Assembly (NCBI GenBank): GCA_963817135.1
Contig: CAWFNG010000014.1
Span: 284,021 to 348,020, forward strand
DNA: 64,000 nucleotides
Source: VAZQ01 sp963817135
GTDB lineage: Bacteria; Pseudomonadota; Alphaproteobacteria; Rhizobiales; Xanthobacteraceae
Direction of reading: 5' to 3'
Below are positions 8,305 through 16,683 of this stretch, in pieces. The notes beneath the pieces are model-generated. The model was not told the DNA's origin, ran no database searches, and was given only the letters and a program-made list of their open reading frames with translations. The position numbers and the translations under genes are program-made. The first letter of the stretch is position 1; each line of letters starts with the position of its first letter.

Positions 8305-9219
8305 CTAAATCCGGAACTCCTCGCCGAGGTAAAGCCGGCGCACTTCCGGATCGTTGACGATGTCGTCCTTGCGCCCCTCCATCAGTACCTCGCCGGAATA
8401 GATGATGTACGAGCGGTCGGTCAGTGCGAGTGTTTCCCGGACATTGTGATCGGTGATGAGAACGCCGATGCCTCGATTGGTGAGACGCCGCACCAAGCGC
8501 TGTATTTCTATGACCGCCTTGGGGTCGATACCGGCAAACGGCTCGTCGAGCAGCATGTAATTCGGCCGGCTTGCCAGCGCGCGGGCGATTTCGACGCGGC
8601 GGCGCTCACCTCCGGAAAGGGCAATCGATGGTGTCTTGCGATGGCGCGTTATCTCGAATTCCTCGAGCAACGCATTGAGATCGGCTTCGCGCCGGCGGCG
8701 ATTGGGTTCGACCACTTCGAGCACCGCGCGAATATTGTCCTCGACATTGAGGCCGCGAAAGATCGAGGTTTCCTGCGGCAGATAGCCGATCCCCAGCCGC
8801 GCACGCTGATACATCGGAAGGTGAGTGACATCATAACCATCAAGCTCCACCTGGCCGCGCTCCGGCTTGATCAGCCCGGTGATGGTGTAGAAGGCAGTGG
8901 TCTTACCGGCGCCGTTGGGTCCAAGAAGACCCACTGCCTCGCCCCGCCGCACGTACAGGCTCACGCCATTGACGACCCTTCGCCCGCCATAGCTTTTTTC
9001 CAGTCCATGCGCTGCAAGGTAGGCGCGCTCGGGATCGCGCCGGCTTGTTGCCTGTTGGGACGCGCGGCGCTGCTGTTTTGCCGCGGGCTTGCTCTCGCGC
9101 GCCCGCGCGTGTTGCACCGGACCGCCGGACGCGGAGTCACCCTGCCAACGGCCATTGCCCGGCTTTGGTCTGCGTCGGGGCGCGCGGCGGTATCCAAACA
9201 GCGCTAGGATGTCGAGCAC
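8305..9219 (-). CDS. lptB: LPS export ABC transporter ATP-binding protein LptB
   Basis: A 304-residue ABC ATPase that powers lipopolysaccharide extraction by LptFG. The Walker A motif is GPNGAGKTT, the signature LSGGERRRVEIARAL, the Walker B LLDEPFAGIDP, and the H-loop ITDHNV. About 65 N-terminal residues, rich in Arg, Lys, Ala and Gln, precede the ABC domain (which begins near YLAAHGLEKSYGG); such an extension is common in Bradyrhizobium-like LptB. It is separated from lptA by a double-hairpin repeat at 9305-9470, which could uncouple their expression. Confidence 0.95.
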   Translation of the reverse strand: MLDILALFGYRRAPRRRPKPGNGRWQGDSASGGPVQHARARESKPAAKQQRRASQQATSRRDPERAYLAAHGLEKSYGGRRVVNGVSLYVRRGEAVGLLGPNGAGKTTAFYTITGLIKPERGQVELDGYDVTHLPMYQRARLGIGYLPQETSIFRGLNVEDNIRAVLEVVEPNRRRREADLNALLEEFEITRHRKTPSIALSGGERRRVEIARALASRPNYMLLDEPFAGIDPKAVIEIQRLVRRLTNRGIGVLITDHNVRETLALTDRSYIIYSGEVLMEGRKDDIVNDPEVRRLYLGEEFRI

Positions 9220-9304
9220 GCCTTAGCCTCTAAGTGTTTTTCTGCTAGAGCAGGATCCCGAAAAAACCTGCCGCGGACTCGATCCGGGGTAGCCGCCAAG
9301 CCCC

Positions 9305-9470
9305 AGTGCGGTGAATTTGAAGTTCCTATCATAACTGGCCGCAAGCTCGTTTAGGAACTTCAAATTCAAAACCGCACTAGAATCATAGAGTTGCTAGTGG
9401 TCCTTAGATTCCGAAGTTCGCATCTGAACGTGACGCGAGTGGTGGCGAACTTCGGAATCGGACCACTGGC
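9305..9470. repeat. ~166-bp double-hairpin repeat, copy 2
   Basis: The first palindrome is almost base-identical to copy 1; the second carries GGTCC/GGACC in place of GCCCC/GGGGC as the outer stem, with both arms changed together. It lies inside the lpt operon between lptA and lptB. Confidence 0.9.
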
Positions 9471-9478
9471 ACGCGGCA

Positions 9479-10066
9479 TCATTTTTTCTCGGAATTGCGC
9501 GAACCCGCTTGAAACAGACCCTCGACACGGCCTTGGTCCATTTTGGAAACACCGCTGGTCAGATCGACAACCAATCTCTGTCCGCGCAGGACATCCTGGC
9601 CACGCGTGACCACCACGTTGCCTAGCAGCGTCACGGTATTCTCGCGCATATTGAAGCTTGCACTGTCGCCGGACGCATATTGGTCCTTCTGCACCACCGT
9701 GACCCCGCCCTTTGCCTCGATGCGGCGGATTTGCCGCTGGCCGCCGGGCCCGGGCTCGGCCGCTTTCATGGGGTGGCCGGCGTTTTCCTCGTCGTAAAAG
9801 ACCGTCAGCAATTTGCAGCGCATTTCGGTATCGCCCTGAAATACCTGCACGTCGCCGGTAAAGGTTGCGGTCTTGTCCTTCTCGCGCACTTCGAAGGAGG
9901 CGGCCTGGATTTTCACGGGCTGATCGCGATTTTGCGAGAAGCCCTGCAATGCATTGGGGGGGCCTGGATTACTCTTTTGCGCGGTTGCGTGTGCCGCGCC
10001 GAGTGCCATGGCCAGCGTCAATGACAGCGCAGCGACGAGAGCATGCATCGAAATGCCCGATGTCAT
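9479..10066 (-). CDS. lptA: LPS transport periplasmic protein LptA
   Basis: A 195-residue OstA-fold protein forming the periplasmic bridge that carries LPS to the outer membrane. A signal peptide occupies about residues 1-30 (hydrophobic ALVAALSLTLAMALGAAHA, then ATAQ). The OstA repeat pattern is visible in QAASFEVREKDKTATFTGDV and VTLLGNVVVTRGQDVLRG. Its ATG overlaps the lptC stop by four bases (ATGA), showing translational coupling. Confidence 0.94.
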   Translation of the reverse strand: MTSGISMHALVAALSLTLAMALGAAHATAQKSNPGPPNALQGFSQNRDQPVKIQAASFEVREKDKTATFTGDVQVFQGDTEMRCKLLTVFYDEENAGHPMKAAEPGPGGQRQIRRIEAKGGVTVVQKDQYASGDSASFNMRENTVTLLGNVVVTRGQDVLRGQRLVVDLTSGVSKMDQGRVEGLFQAGSRNSEKK

Positions 10067-10785
10067 CGCTTGCGGCCTTCGGCGCTGCTGACTTGGGACG
10101 CGGCTTCCGGCTGCAGCAGAACGGTGACCCCGCGCTCAAAGCGCATGACATCGCCCCCGTCCGTGACTTCAAGCCGGTTGGCATTGATGCTCATGGTGCC
10201 GGTGTCCACATGGACCGGTTTCTCCGAGGTGACCTTGCCGGCGCGAATATCGAGTGCCGCCTCGCTCAGCAAAGCCTTATAGCCGTTGTTGGAATTGACC
10301 ACGATATTGTTGCTCAGGGTGAGCATTTCGGTCTTGCTGTTATAAAGGCCGTTCTGCGCGGTGGTTTCAAACAGCGCGTTGTCCTGCATTTCCATGGTGG
10401 CATGGATGCCTTGCAGCTCCACCATGTCGGGCTTGGTGAGATCCTGACCGGCAGCTTGAGCGGTGAGATCGTAACGGCGATTGTCGCGGGTATAGCCGGC
10501 AATGCGCGGCTGCTGCATCATGATTTTGGTGCCGTGAACCACCACCGATCCGAGGTCTACCGGCAATTTTGCCAGGATGCGCAACGGCGAGAGCAGCATG
10601 CTCATTCCAAATGCGCCGATCACGGCAAGCAAGACCGAGCCGGGCACGGCGACGCGCAGGAACCGTACATAGCGGCTGTGGCGCACGGCGGCGCGAAATG
10701 CGCGCTCGCCGTCGGCACGTCCAACGCCGGTGAATACGCGTGCCTCGCTGTCGCCGAGATCGGAAAATGCCGTCAAGGAAAACAC
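10063..10785 (-). CDS. lptC: LPS export periplasmic protein LptC
   Basis: A 240-residue bitopic inner-membrane protein that links LptBFG to LptA. One transmembrane helix lies near residues 41-62 (VPGSVLLAVIGAFGMSMLL); the rest is a periplasmic beta-jellyroll with repeated short strands such as DVMRFERGVTVLL near the end. The start is GTG at 10785, preceded by a purine-rich AGGGG. RNase D ends the upstream side, 143 bases away. Confidence 0.92.
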   Translation of the reverse strand: MFSLTAFSDLGDSEARVFTGVGRADGERAFRAAVRHSRYVRFLRVAVPGSVLLAVIGAFGMSMLLSPLRILAKLPVDLGSVVVHGTKIMMQQPRIAGYTRDNRRYDLTAQAAGQDLTKPDMVELQGIHATMEMQDNALFETTAQNGLYNSKTEMLTLSNNIVVNSNNGYKALLSEAALDIRAGKVTSEKPVHVDTGTMSINANRLEVTDGGDVMRFERGVTVLLQPEAASQVSSAEGRKR

Positions 10786-10927
10786 CCCCTGCCCGCCTGC
10801 TTGAGAGAATCAGGCGTTCCCCGTCGGATAATAGCCTTTCGGCGCCCTATAGTCGCCCCTAAATATGGCCCGTCCGGGGCATGCCGCCGTTTGCCGGCGC
10901 GCAGGAAACCGCTGCAAAAGCAATAAG

Positions 10928-11545
10928 TTAGGAATGAGCGAAGATATCCTCCGTGGCCCAGCCGGCGAGATCGAGCCGGACCCGGTCCGGCAGAAAGCGG
11001 AAACAGGCTTGCGCCAGATCGCTGCGGCCTTCCCGCGCCAGCATGGCGTCGAGCTTCTCCTTGAGCGCGTGCAGATGGAGAACGTCGGAGGCGGCATAGG
11101 CGATCTGCGCATCGCTGAGCGTCTCCGCCCCCCAATCCGACAGCTGCTGCTGTTTCGACACTTCGATGCCCAGCACTTCCCGCACGAGGTCCTTGAGCCC
11201 ATGCTTGTCGGTATAGGTGCGCGCCAATCGCGAGGCGATCTTGGTGCAATATACAGGGACGGCCATGACACCGAAGCCGCACTGCAGCGCAGCCAGATCG
11301 AAACGGCCAAAATGAAATATCTTGAGAATGGCAGAATCTGCCAGAAGCCTGGTCAGGTTCGGAGCGGCGCTGCCGCCGGACGGAATCTGAACCACGTCGG
11401 CCGATCCATCCCCTGGCGAGAGCTGCACGACGCATAGTCGATCCCGGTGCGGATCGAGCCCCATGGTTTCGGTGTCGATTGCGACAGCGGTCACCTGATA
11501 ATGCGAGAGATCGGGCAGATCGCCGCGATGCACGCGAATGGTCAT
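10928..11545 (-). CDS. rnd: ribonuclease D (DEDDy exonuclease)
   Basis: A 205-residue 3'-5' exonuclease of the RNase D type, lacking HRDC domains and so the short form usual in alphaproteobacteria. The acidic metal-binding motifs are DTETMGL (Exo I), FHFGRFD (Exo II) and YAASDVLHL with the catalytic Tyr (Exo III). It acts in tRNA and small-RNA 3' processing. It is upstream of the lptC-rpoN genes on the same strand, an arrangement frequent in Rhizobiales. Confidence 0.93.
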   Translation of the reverse strand: MTIRVHRGDLPDLSHYQVTAVAIDTETMGLDPHRDRLCVVQLSPGDGSADVVQIPSGGSAAPNLTRLLADSAILKIFHFGRFDLAALQCGFGVMAVPVYCTKIASRLARTYTDKHGLKDLVREVLGIEVSKQQQLSDWGAETLSDAQIAYAASDVLHLHALKEKLDAMLAREGRSDLAQACFRFLPDRVRLDLAGWATEDIFAHS

Positions 11546-11651
11546 TGCAGCTCCGGATTACGGACAGCGCTGGTAGCTTCAGACATTCTCCATAAGTCTA
11601 TGCAGGTTTTCCCCGTTGCGGAAGGCAATGAGAAATGAAAAGTACTAAGCC

Positions 11652-12788
11652 ATGAACTTTACCCGTCCGATCGTGTTCTGGATCGCCATGTTCGCCGCGC
11701 TCGTCGCGGTGATCGTATTGTTACGCCAGGTTCTGTTGCCTTTCGTCGCAGGCATGACGCTCGCTTATCTGCTCGATCCGCTCGCCAACTGGCTCGAGCG
11801 GCGCGGAATGAGCCGGCTGCTGGCGACGCTTGTCATCATCGCGACCTTCGTCATCGCTACCGCCGTCTTGCTGTTTTTCACGGTGCCGGTTGTCATCCAC
11901 GAACTGTCGTCTTTCATTGAAAGCCTGCCGGGCTACGTCAAGCGGCTGCATGCGCTCGCCAGCGACCCAAGCCACCCATGGCTGACCAAGGTCATCGGCG
12001 AAGGCCTCACCGAAGCGGAGCTCTCGCTTGGCGAACTCACCAGTTTGGCGAGCAGCTGGTTCGGTACTTTCTTTCGTTCGGTATGGTCCGGAGGGCGCGC
12101 GCTGATCTCCATTCTTTCGCTCGGGATCGTCGCTCCCATTGTCGCCTGCTATCTGCTTTACGACTGGAACCGAATGATTGCGGCGATCGACCGGTGGGTC
12201 CCGCCTGCGCGGCGGCCGACGGTGCGGGCGCTCGCGCGGGAAGTCGATGCCACCATCGGCGGGTTCGTACGCGGCCAGAGCGCGCTGTGTCTCATTCTCG
12301 CCGTCTACTATGCGTGCGCATTGTGGCTCATCGGCCTCAGGCATGGTCCGGTGATCGGCTTTGCGGCGGGACTGGTAAGTTTTATTCCTTATGTCGGCTC
12401 GCTTTCCGGCCTGGCCATTTCCATTTGCGTGGCGATCGCGCAATTCTGGCCGAACTGGACGCCGATCGTCCTCGTCCTCGCCATATTCTTCGTCGGCCAG
12501 TCGCTGGCGGATTATGTGCTGGCGCCGTATCTGGTCGGCCGCCGCGTGCATCTCAATCCGGTATGGGTGATTTTCGCGCTGTTTGCCTTCGCCTATCTGT
12601 TTGGCTTCGTCGGCCTGCTGATCGCGGTGCCGGTTGCGGCCGCCATCGGCGTGCTCCTGCGCTTTGCGCTGCAGCACTATTATGCAAGTCCGCTCTATGC
12701 GCCGGCTGCGAGCGCCGCGCCAATGGATGGGGACGTAATCCCTGTCGCGGGCCGTAAGGCCACCAGCGAGCGGCCGGAGTTTCCATGA
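11652..12788 (+). CDS. AI-2E family transporter (PerM/YdiK type)
   Basis: A 378-residue integral membrane protein with about eight hydrophobic segments: two at the N-terminus (IVFWIAMFAALVAVIVLL), a long soluble stretch (about 75-155), then a C-terminal cluster including the family signature VPVAAAIGVLLRFAL. Proteins of this family include the Tqs/YdgG autoinducer exporter and Na+/H+ antiporters, so the substrate is not known. The ATG at 11652 fits the family start. The gene stands alone, divergent from RNase D. Confidence 0.9.
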   Translation: MNFTRPIVFWIAMFAALVAVIVLLRQVLLPFVAGMTLAYLLDPLANWLERRGMSRLLATLVIIATFVIATAVLLFFTVPVVIHELSSFIESLPGYVKRLHALASDPSHPWLTKVIGEGLTEAELSLGELTSLASSWFGTFFRSVWSGGRALISILSLGIVAPIVACYLLYDWNRMIAAIDRWVPPARRPTVRALAREVDATIGGFVRGQSALCLILAVYYACALWLIGLRHGPVIGFAAGLVSFIPYVGSLSGLAISICVAIAQFWPNWTPIVLVLAIFFVGQSLADYVLAPYLVGRRVHLNPVWVIFALFAFAYLFGFVGLLIAVPVAAAIGVLLRFALQHYYASPLYAPAASAAPMDGDVIPVAGRKATSERPEFP

Positions 12789-12858
12789 TGGAAGGTGCGG
12801 CGTAACCTCATTCCGTAATCTGCGGCGTGCCAAACGAAATGCGAACGTGCATGCTCAA

Positions 12859-13170
12859 ATGGTGACGCAGGAAACAATCGAGTCGGTGGTCCGCATTCTG
12901 GCGGAGGCTGCGCAGCCGGCGCGTATTGTGCTTTTTGGTTCCTACGCCCGAGGCGATGCGCGCGAAGATTCGGATCTCGATCTTCTGGTGATCGAGCCGC
13001 GAGTTGAAGACCGCGCGCGGGAAATGGTGCGCCTGCGGCGGCTGTTGCGGCCTTTGCGGGTTCCCGTTGATATTCTCGTGGTACTCCAACGAAGAGGTTG
13101 CCCGTTGGGCAAACAGCCAGGCTCCACGCTTTATTGGGCATTGCGCGAAGGCACGGACGTGTATGGCTGA
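12859..13170 (+). CDS. MNT-type nucleotidyltransferase, internally frameshifted
   Basis: A 103-residue minimal nucleotidyltransferase, the antitoxin-like half of HEPN/MNT modules. The active site is GSYARGDAREDSDLDLLV (G-S-x10-D-x-D) near residues 30-47. After VDILVV the frame reads LQRRGCPLGK, unlike the family. The +1 frame reads YSNEEVARWANSQ here, which fits it well, and the original frame becomes family-like again at PGSTLYWALREGT. One missing and one extra base about 35 bases apart would explain this. GTG at 12847 is an alternative start. The HEPN partner that should follow is absent except for a possible 13-codon stub (13163-13204) overlapping the stop. Confidence 0.7.
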   Translation: MVTQETIESVVRILAEAAQPARIVLFGSYARGDAREDSDLDLLVIEPRVEDRAREMVRLRRLLRPLRVPVDILVVLQRRGCPLGKQPGSTLYWALREGTDVYG

Positions 13171-13240
13171 GGAAAGTGTCGCCCAACTCCTTCGCGGCGT
13201 CTAATCATTTGGCAGCCGCTTTTTTGCCGACCTTGCGTAA

Positions 13241-13320
13241 CAGCGGCGTCGAGACATTGATTCGCCGATCAGCGCCCGTTACATGCACAGGGAAGAAGTT
13301 GAGCACTATGAAAAAGAAAC
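13241..13320 (+). pseudogene. 3' remnant of a BrnT-type toxin gene
   Basis: The frame just upstream of the BrnA-like gene reads SPISARYMHREEVEHYEK, which matches the C-terminal end of BrnT-family ribonucleases (consensus RPISARYM..KE...YE). It is closed by TAA at 13238-13240, so only the last ~25 codons remain. It overlaps the antitoxin start, as in brnTA operons. Confidence 0.55.
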
Positions 13321-13559
13321 TGCCCCTGCTTTCCAGCAACAAAGCGGCCGAGGACTTCGTCGCGACGGTCGATCTTACGCGTTACGATCTGTCGGGAATG
13401 GTACCCGTCCGCTTCGAGCTCAAGCCGAAAACGGAACGGGTAAATTTGCGGCTGTCCAAGGACCTCCTCGACAGCGTGAAGAAACGCGCAGCCAAAACGG
13501 GCGTCTCCTACCAGCGCTTCATTCGCCTGGTGCCGGAACGTGCCGTGGCGAAAGGATAA
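13308..13559 (+). CDS. BrnA/CopG-type antitoxin
   Basis: An 83-residue protein of the ribbon-helix-helix antitoxin type. The N-terminus LPLLSSNKAAEDFVATVDLTRYDLSG and the linker PVRFELKPKTERVN are typical of antitoxins paired with BrnT. The RHH itself is VNLRLSKDLLDSVKKRAAKT plus GVSYQRFIR. The toxin gene before it survives only as a 3' fragment, so this antitoxin is orphaned. The ATG at 13308 is the only start that keeps the family N-terminus. Stop is at 13557-13559, 50 bases from tRNA-Leu. Confidence 0.8.
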   Translation: MKKKLPLLSSNKAAEDFVATVDLTRYDLSGMVPVRFELKPKTERVNLRLSKDLLDSVKKRAAKTGVSYQRFIRLVPERAVAKG

Positions 13560-13608
13560 TGCAAGGTCAGGGCGAATGCGCAGCCACTCGCTGCGGATAT
13601 GACTACTG

Positions 13609-13693
<85 letters not shown>

Positions 13694-13811
13694 GCGGCTT
13701 TAAATCAGTAGGTACGAACGGCTAGAAGCCTTGTCAAATGCGCGAAAGCACGGCCCTATACGTGCCGCAAGCCGGGCTTCCATTCGCCCCGAGCCCCTCA
13801 ACGGAGCGCGC

Positions 13812-14810
13812 ATGACCGCCATTCCCCTGGAAAGCCTCGTCACCGTGTTCGGAGGCTCAGGCTTTCTTGGCCGACACGTCGTGCGCGCTCTGGCAAGGCG
13901 CGGCTATCGCATCCGCGTCGCGGTGCGGCGCCCCGACCTCGCCGGCTATCTGCAGCCGCTCGGTTGCGTGGGTCAAATCCATGCGGTGCAGGCGAACGTC
14001 CGCTTTCCGGCTTCCGTCGAAGCGGCGGCACGCGACTCGGACGCGGTGATCAATCTGGTGGGGATTCTGTTCGAGCGCGCGCGCCAGCGATTTGATCTGG
14101 TGCAGGCCGACGGCGCCGAGGCGGTGGCGCGTTCGGCGGCGGCGTGCGCGGCGCGCATGGTTCACGTCTCCGCCATTGGAGCCGATGCCCGTTCGCCCGC
14201 GCATTATGCGCGCTCGAAGGCCGCAGGCGAAAGGGTTGTACTCGCCACCTCGCCATCGGCGGTGATCCTGCGGCCTTCGGTGCTGTTTGGTCCGGAAGAC
14301 GATTTCTTCAACAAGTTTGCCGCCCTCGCCCGGGTGTTGCCGGCGCTGCCGCTGATTGGCGGCGGCCATACGCTATTTCAGCCGGTATTTGCCGGCGATG
14401 TCGCCAGCGCCGTGGTCGCCGCGCTGGAAGGACGCGCGCAGGGCGGTCAAATCTACGAGCTCGGCGGACCGCAGGTGTCCAGCTTCAAGGAACTGATGCA
14501 ATTCATGCTCGAATGCATCGAGCGCCGCCGGCTGCTCGTGCCAATCCCGTTCGCCGTCGCCAAGCTGCAGGCCTCGCTGCTGCAATTCATGCCGCGACCG
14601 TTGTTGACGCCGGACCAGGTGGAGCTCCTGCGCGGCAATAACGTCGTCTCCGATCGGGCGAATGAGGAAAGGCGCACCCTTGCCGGCCTTGGCATCGAGC
14701 CGGTCGCTATGGCCACGGTCGTGCCGTTTTATTTGCGGCGTTTCCGCAAATTCGGCCAGTTTCAGAATCAGAGGTCAGAGGTCAGAGGTCAGAGGACAGA
14801 AGAGCGATAG
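13812..14810 (+). CDS. complex I NDUFA9-like NAD(P)-binding protein
   Basis: A 332-residue atypical SDR related to the NDUFA9 accessory subunit of complex I. The Rossmann motif is FGGSGFLGRHVVRAL near residues 14-28; INLVGILFE and the substrate-side motif HYARSKAAGE (Tyr-x3-Lys variant) follow. It is usually considered a non-catalytic NADPH-binding or quinone-related protein, and its bacterial role is not established. The last ~11 residues (SEVRGQRTEER) are encoded by the GAGGTCA/GAGGACA minisatellite, so the original stop was probably lost by repeat growth. The ATG at 13812 matches the family start; a frame-mate ATG at 13731 is unlikely. Confidence 0.88.
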   Translation: MTAIPLESLVTVFGGSGFLGRHVVRALARRGYRIRVAVRRPDLAGYLQPLGCVGQIHAVQANVRFPASVEAAARDSDAVINLVGILFERARQRFDLVQADGAEAVARSAAACAARMVHVSAIGADARSPAHYARSKAAGERVVLATSPSAVILRPSVLFGPEDDFFNKFAALARVLPALPLIGGGHTLFQPVFAGDVASAVVAALEGRAQGGQIYELGGPQVSSFKELMQFMLECIERRRLLVPIPFAVAKLQASLLQFMPRPLLTPDQVELLRGNNVVSDRANEERRTLAGLGIEPVAMATVVPFYLRRFRKFGQFQNQRSEVRGQRTEER

Positions 14811-14940
14811 GCACTGCTTAATCTGTCCTCTGTCCTCTGTCCTCTTGTCCTCTGTCCTCTGTCCTCTGTCCTCTGTCCTCTGTCCTCTGTCTCTCTGTCC
14901 TCTGTCCTCTGTCCTCTGTCCTCTGTCTTCCGTCATCTGC
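14768..14940. repeat. TCTGTCC/GAGGACAG minisatellite
   Basis: About 15 head-to-tail copies of the 7-base unit CTCTGTC/CTGTCCT run from 14820 to 14930. They are preceded by GAGGTCAGAGGTCAGAGG on the other arm, so the block is also an inverted repeat. It lies between convergent genes and codes the tail of the left one. Confidence 0.92.
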
Positions 14941-15739
14941 CTAATGCGAGCGCGATCAGGCAGACGGATCCCACAATGACCCGCCACCACGCAAACAGCG
15001 CAAACCCGTGCCGCTGCACGTAGCCAAGAAACGTCTTCACCACGACCCAGGCGCAGACGAAAGAGACCGCAAAGCCAAACGCGATCACCAGCGCGTGGTC
15101 CATGTTCATTTGACTGCGGCTCTTGAAGAGGTCGTAGGCGAATGCGCCGGCCATGGTCGGCATCGCCAGCCAGAATGAGAACTCCGCCGCCGACCGCCGG
15201 TCGGCTCCCAGCAACATGGCGGCGACAATGGTGGCGCCCGCACGCGAGGTTCCCGGGATCATGGACACGCACTGCGCCAGCCCGATGATAAAGTACATCG
15301 GCAGCGTGAAGCGGGTGGCGTCGTGGTAGCGCGTGTTGAGGTTCATCCGGTCGACCCACAGAAGAATTGCGCCGCCGACGATGAGGGTGAAGCAGACGAT
15401 CCATACGTTGAACAAAACCGATTTGATGAAATCATGGGCGAGCGCACCGACGATCGCCGCCGGCAGAAACGCAATCAATACGCCGATGACGAAGCGTCGG
15501 GCGGCCGTGTCGTGCAACAGGCCCAGCGCAATCTGCCATATGCGCCAGAAATAGATCGATAGCAGCGCGAGGATCGCGCCGAACTGGATGAGAACGGCAA
15601 AGGTCTTGCCGAAGTCCTCGTCATCGAAGCCGAAGAAGTGCTGAACCAGCAACAGATGGCCCGTTGAGGATACCGGCAGGAACTCGGTCAAGCCCTCGAC
15701 CACGCCGAGAACGAGTGCCTTGAAAAAGTCGAATGCCAT
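14933..15739 (-). CDS. uppP: undecaprenyl-diphosphatase UppP/BacA
   Basis: A 268-residue polytopic membrane phosphatase that recycles undecaprenyl pyrophosphate for cell-wall synthesis and can give bacitracin resistance. Both signature motifs are present: EGLTEFLPVSSTGH near residues 17-30 and PGTSRAGATI in the middle. The ATG at 15739 gives the canonical N-terminus MAFDFFKALVLGVVEGL; the longer frame to 15874 adds unrelated sequence. The C-terminus ends right at the edge of the minisatellite. Confidence 0.96.
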   Translation of the reverse strand: MAFDFFKALVLGVVEGLTEFLPVSSTGHLLLVQHFFGFDDEDFGKTFAVLIQFGAILALLSIYFWRIWQIALGLLHDTAARRFVIGVLIAFLPAAIVGALAHDFIKSVLFNVWIVCFTLIVGGAILLWVDRMNLNTRYHDATRFTLPMYFIIGLAQCVSMIPGTSRAGATIVAAMLLGADRRSAAEFSFWLAMPTMAGAFAYDLFKSRSQMNMDHALVIAFGFAVSFVCAWVVVKTFLGYVQRHGFALFAWWRVIVGSVCLIALALGR

Positions 15740-15990
15740 AACAGGGCTCCCGAGGATGATTGCAGCGTGTGCGGTCATTACCTGGTATCCCGGCAGCAGG
15801 GAAGCAGCAGGAGAAGCGGTGACAGCCCGCGCTTTTCCCGCATCATTAACTTCGGAGCAACGGGGACGGGCCAAGATTGCACAACTTCCCTCCCCTCCCC
15901 TCTATGCATGGGATGGCACGCAACCTACCTTCCGGCGACCCCGCGCCTCGGGATCGCCGCATTCCGCAAGGTGCATCCGTCGACCCCTGC

Positions 15991-16683
15991 ATGCTGACCC
16001 TATTCCATCATCCCTTCTGCCCGCACTCGCGCTTCATTCGGCTGAGCTTGGGCGAATACGGCATCCCTGTGCGGCTCATTGAGGAGCGGGTATGGGAGCG
16101 CCGGCAGGAATTCCTCATTTTGAACCCCGCCTGCACCACTCCGGTGCTGGTCGAAGAAGGCTGCCCTCCGGTGCCGGGTGCAGCGCTCATTGCCGAATAT
16201 CTCGACGAAACCAAAGGTCCGGAATTGGGGCAGCTGCGGCTCCTGCCAAGCGAGCTCGGGCGCCGCATTGAAGTGCGGCGTCTAATGAGCTGGTTCAACG
16301 ACAAGTTTTTTGCCGAAGTCTCCGGCCCGCTCACCAATGAGCGCCTATATAAACGGCAGATGCCGGTGAGCGCCGGCGGTGGGTCGCCGGATACGGAGGT
16401 TATCCGCATCGCGCGCCACAACATCCGTTACCATCTGGCCTATATTGGCTGGCTGGTGCGTACACGCGATTGGCTCGCCGGCGACCGAATGAGCTACGCC
16501 GATCTGGCTGCCGCCACCCACTTGTCCGCAGCCGATTATCTCGGGGACGTTCCGTGGAACGAAGACGAAGTCGCCAAGAGCTGGTACGCCCGGGTGAAGT
16601 CGCGCCCGGCGTTTCGTCCGATACTCTCGGAAACCCTGGCAGGCATACCGCCGTCGCCGACCTACGCCAACCTCGACTTCTGA
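15991..16683 (+). CDS. glutathione S-transferase family protein
   Basis: A 230-residue GST-fold protein. The thioredoxin-like N-domain starts LTLFHHPFCPHSRFIRL with the Cys-x2-(Ser) site near residues 9-12, the cis-proline segment TTPVLVEEG, and the glutathione gamma-Glu motif GAALIAEYLDE. The all-alpha C-domain holds WLAGDRMSYADLAAA. The role is detoxification or thiol chemistry; the substrate is unknown. It is directly followed by queG, whose frame opens at its stop codon, so they are probably co-transcribed. The ATG at 15991 is chosen from domain similarity; no clear Shine-Dalgarno is seen. Confidence 0.9.
   Translation: MLTLFHHPFCPHSRFIRLSLGEYGIPVRLIEERVWERRQEFLILNPACTTPVLVEEGCPPVPGAALIAEYLDETKGPELGQLRLLPSELGRRIEVRRLMSWFNDKFFAEVSGPLTNERLYKRQMPVSAGGGSPDTEVIRIARHNIRYHLAYIGWLVRTRDWLAGDRMSYADLAAATHLSAADYLGDVPWNEDEVAKSWYARVKSRPAFRPILSETLAGIPPSPTYANLDF

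Noticed and set aside
10043..10926. Long plus-strand frame over lptC and lptA.
   Set aside because: Antisense shadow produced by high GC; no family likeness, while the minus strand codes for clear LptC and LptA.
11721..12833. A 370-codon minus-strand frame opposite the AI-2E family transporter.
   Set aside because: Composition rich in Arg, Asp, Gln and His as expected from the complement of a membrane-protein gene; no motif.
13163..13204. A 13-codon frame (MAEESVAQLLRGV) after the MNT gene as the start of a HEPN gene.
   Set aside because: Too short to identify; position fits a HEPN stub but the residues alone do not prove it, so it is only mentioned with the MNT gene.
14820..14935. Tandem TCTGTCC units considered as a CRISPR array.
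   Set aside because: Units are 7 bases with no spacers and no cas genes nearby; this is a minisatellite.
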